Source of the DNA: Helicobacteraceae bacterium
Lineage (GTDB): Bacteria; Campylobacterota; Campylobacteria; Campylobacterales; Sulfurimonadaceae
Length of the DNA stretch: 5,885 nt
Direction of reading: 5' to 3'
Assembly: GCA_947497635.1 (NCBI GenBank)
Contig: CANMHZ010000084.1
Location: forward strand, 1-5,885
Part shown: positions 5,870 through 5,885 of the stretch, one piece after another
Layout of the letters: each line of letters starts with the position of its first letter
Numbering within the stretch: the stretch's first letter is position 1
The notes under the pieces: model-generated
What the model was told of the DNA's origin: nothing
Database searches by the model: none
What the model saw: the letters and a program-made list of their open reading frames with translations, nothing else
Translations under genes and position numbers: made by a program

Positions 5870-5885
5870 AATTTATACTAACAGA
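5866..5885 (+). CDS. Possible start of a following gene (partial)
   Basis: An ATG at 5866-5868 overlaps the methyltransferase TGA (5867-5869) as ATGA and stays open to the window end, giving MKFILT. Such an overlap is typical of translationally coupled genes and would fit a partner gene of the methyltransferase, such as a specificity or restriction subunit. Only six codons are visible and no good Shine-Dalgarno sequence precedes it, so this could be chance. Confidence 0.3.

Noticed and set aside
1..5885. CRISPR arrays, tRNA or rRNA genes, insertion sequences
   Set aside because: No regularly spaced repeats, no cloverleaf-like conserved arms, no rRNA signatures and no transposase or terminal inverted repeats were seen on either strand.

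Overview
The window looks like chromosomal DNA of a member of the Campylobacterota (Epsilonproteobacteria), perhaps a Sulfuricurvum- or Sulfurimonas-like sulfur oxidiser. This is an inference. It rests on the moderate GC content, the long form of QueD, the style of the MmeI-like methyltransferase and the T-rich, -35-poor promoter in front of it. Genes are tightly packed. No gap exceeds 300 bases; the two intergenic regions (3179-3287 and 3870-3973) are each about 105 bases.

Left part, minus strand, transcribed right to left from about 3200 off the left edge: a selenium operon. Its order is mnmH (selU, tRNA 2-selenouridine synthase), selD (selenophosphate synthase), a Tat-exported transglutaminase-like protein, and the first 21 codons of a TusA-fold CPxP protein that is most likely yedF. 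mnmH and selD overlap by 17 bases, selD and the transglutaminase gene are 3 bases apart, and the transglutaminase and yedF genes overlap as ATGA. They are therefore probably one translationally coupled transcript. SelD makes selenophosphate, MnmH uses it to put selenium on the wobble uridine of tRNAs, and YedF is a proposed selenium or sulfur carrier. The exported transglutaminase-like protein has no obvious place in this chemistry and is the most intriguing gene here.

Middle, plus strand: queD, for the 6-carboxytetrahydropterin step of queuosine (preQ0) synthesis. It is driven by a near-perfect sigma70 promoter divergent from mnmH. A 7-bp inverted repeat lies between the two. mnmH and queD both serve modification of tRNA position 34, so the divergent region separates two wobble-modification functions.

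Right part, plus strand: an MmeI-family (type IIG/IIL-like) adenine-specific DNA methyltransferase. It has its own TATAAT promoter overlapped by a 9-bp inverted repeat. The N-terminal nuclease motif looks degenerate. The base composition falls sharply just after the NPPY motif, and the protein stops where the family's target-recognition domain should begin. Its stop codon overlaps a possible start codon of a next gene that runs off the right edge. This end looks like a recombined or broken restriction-modification (accessory) locus.
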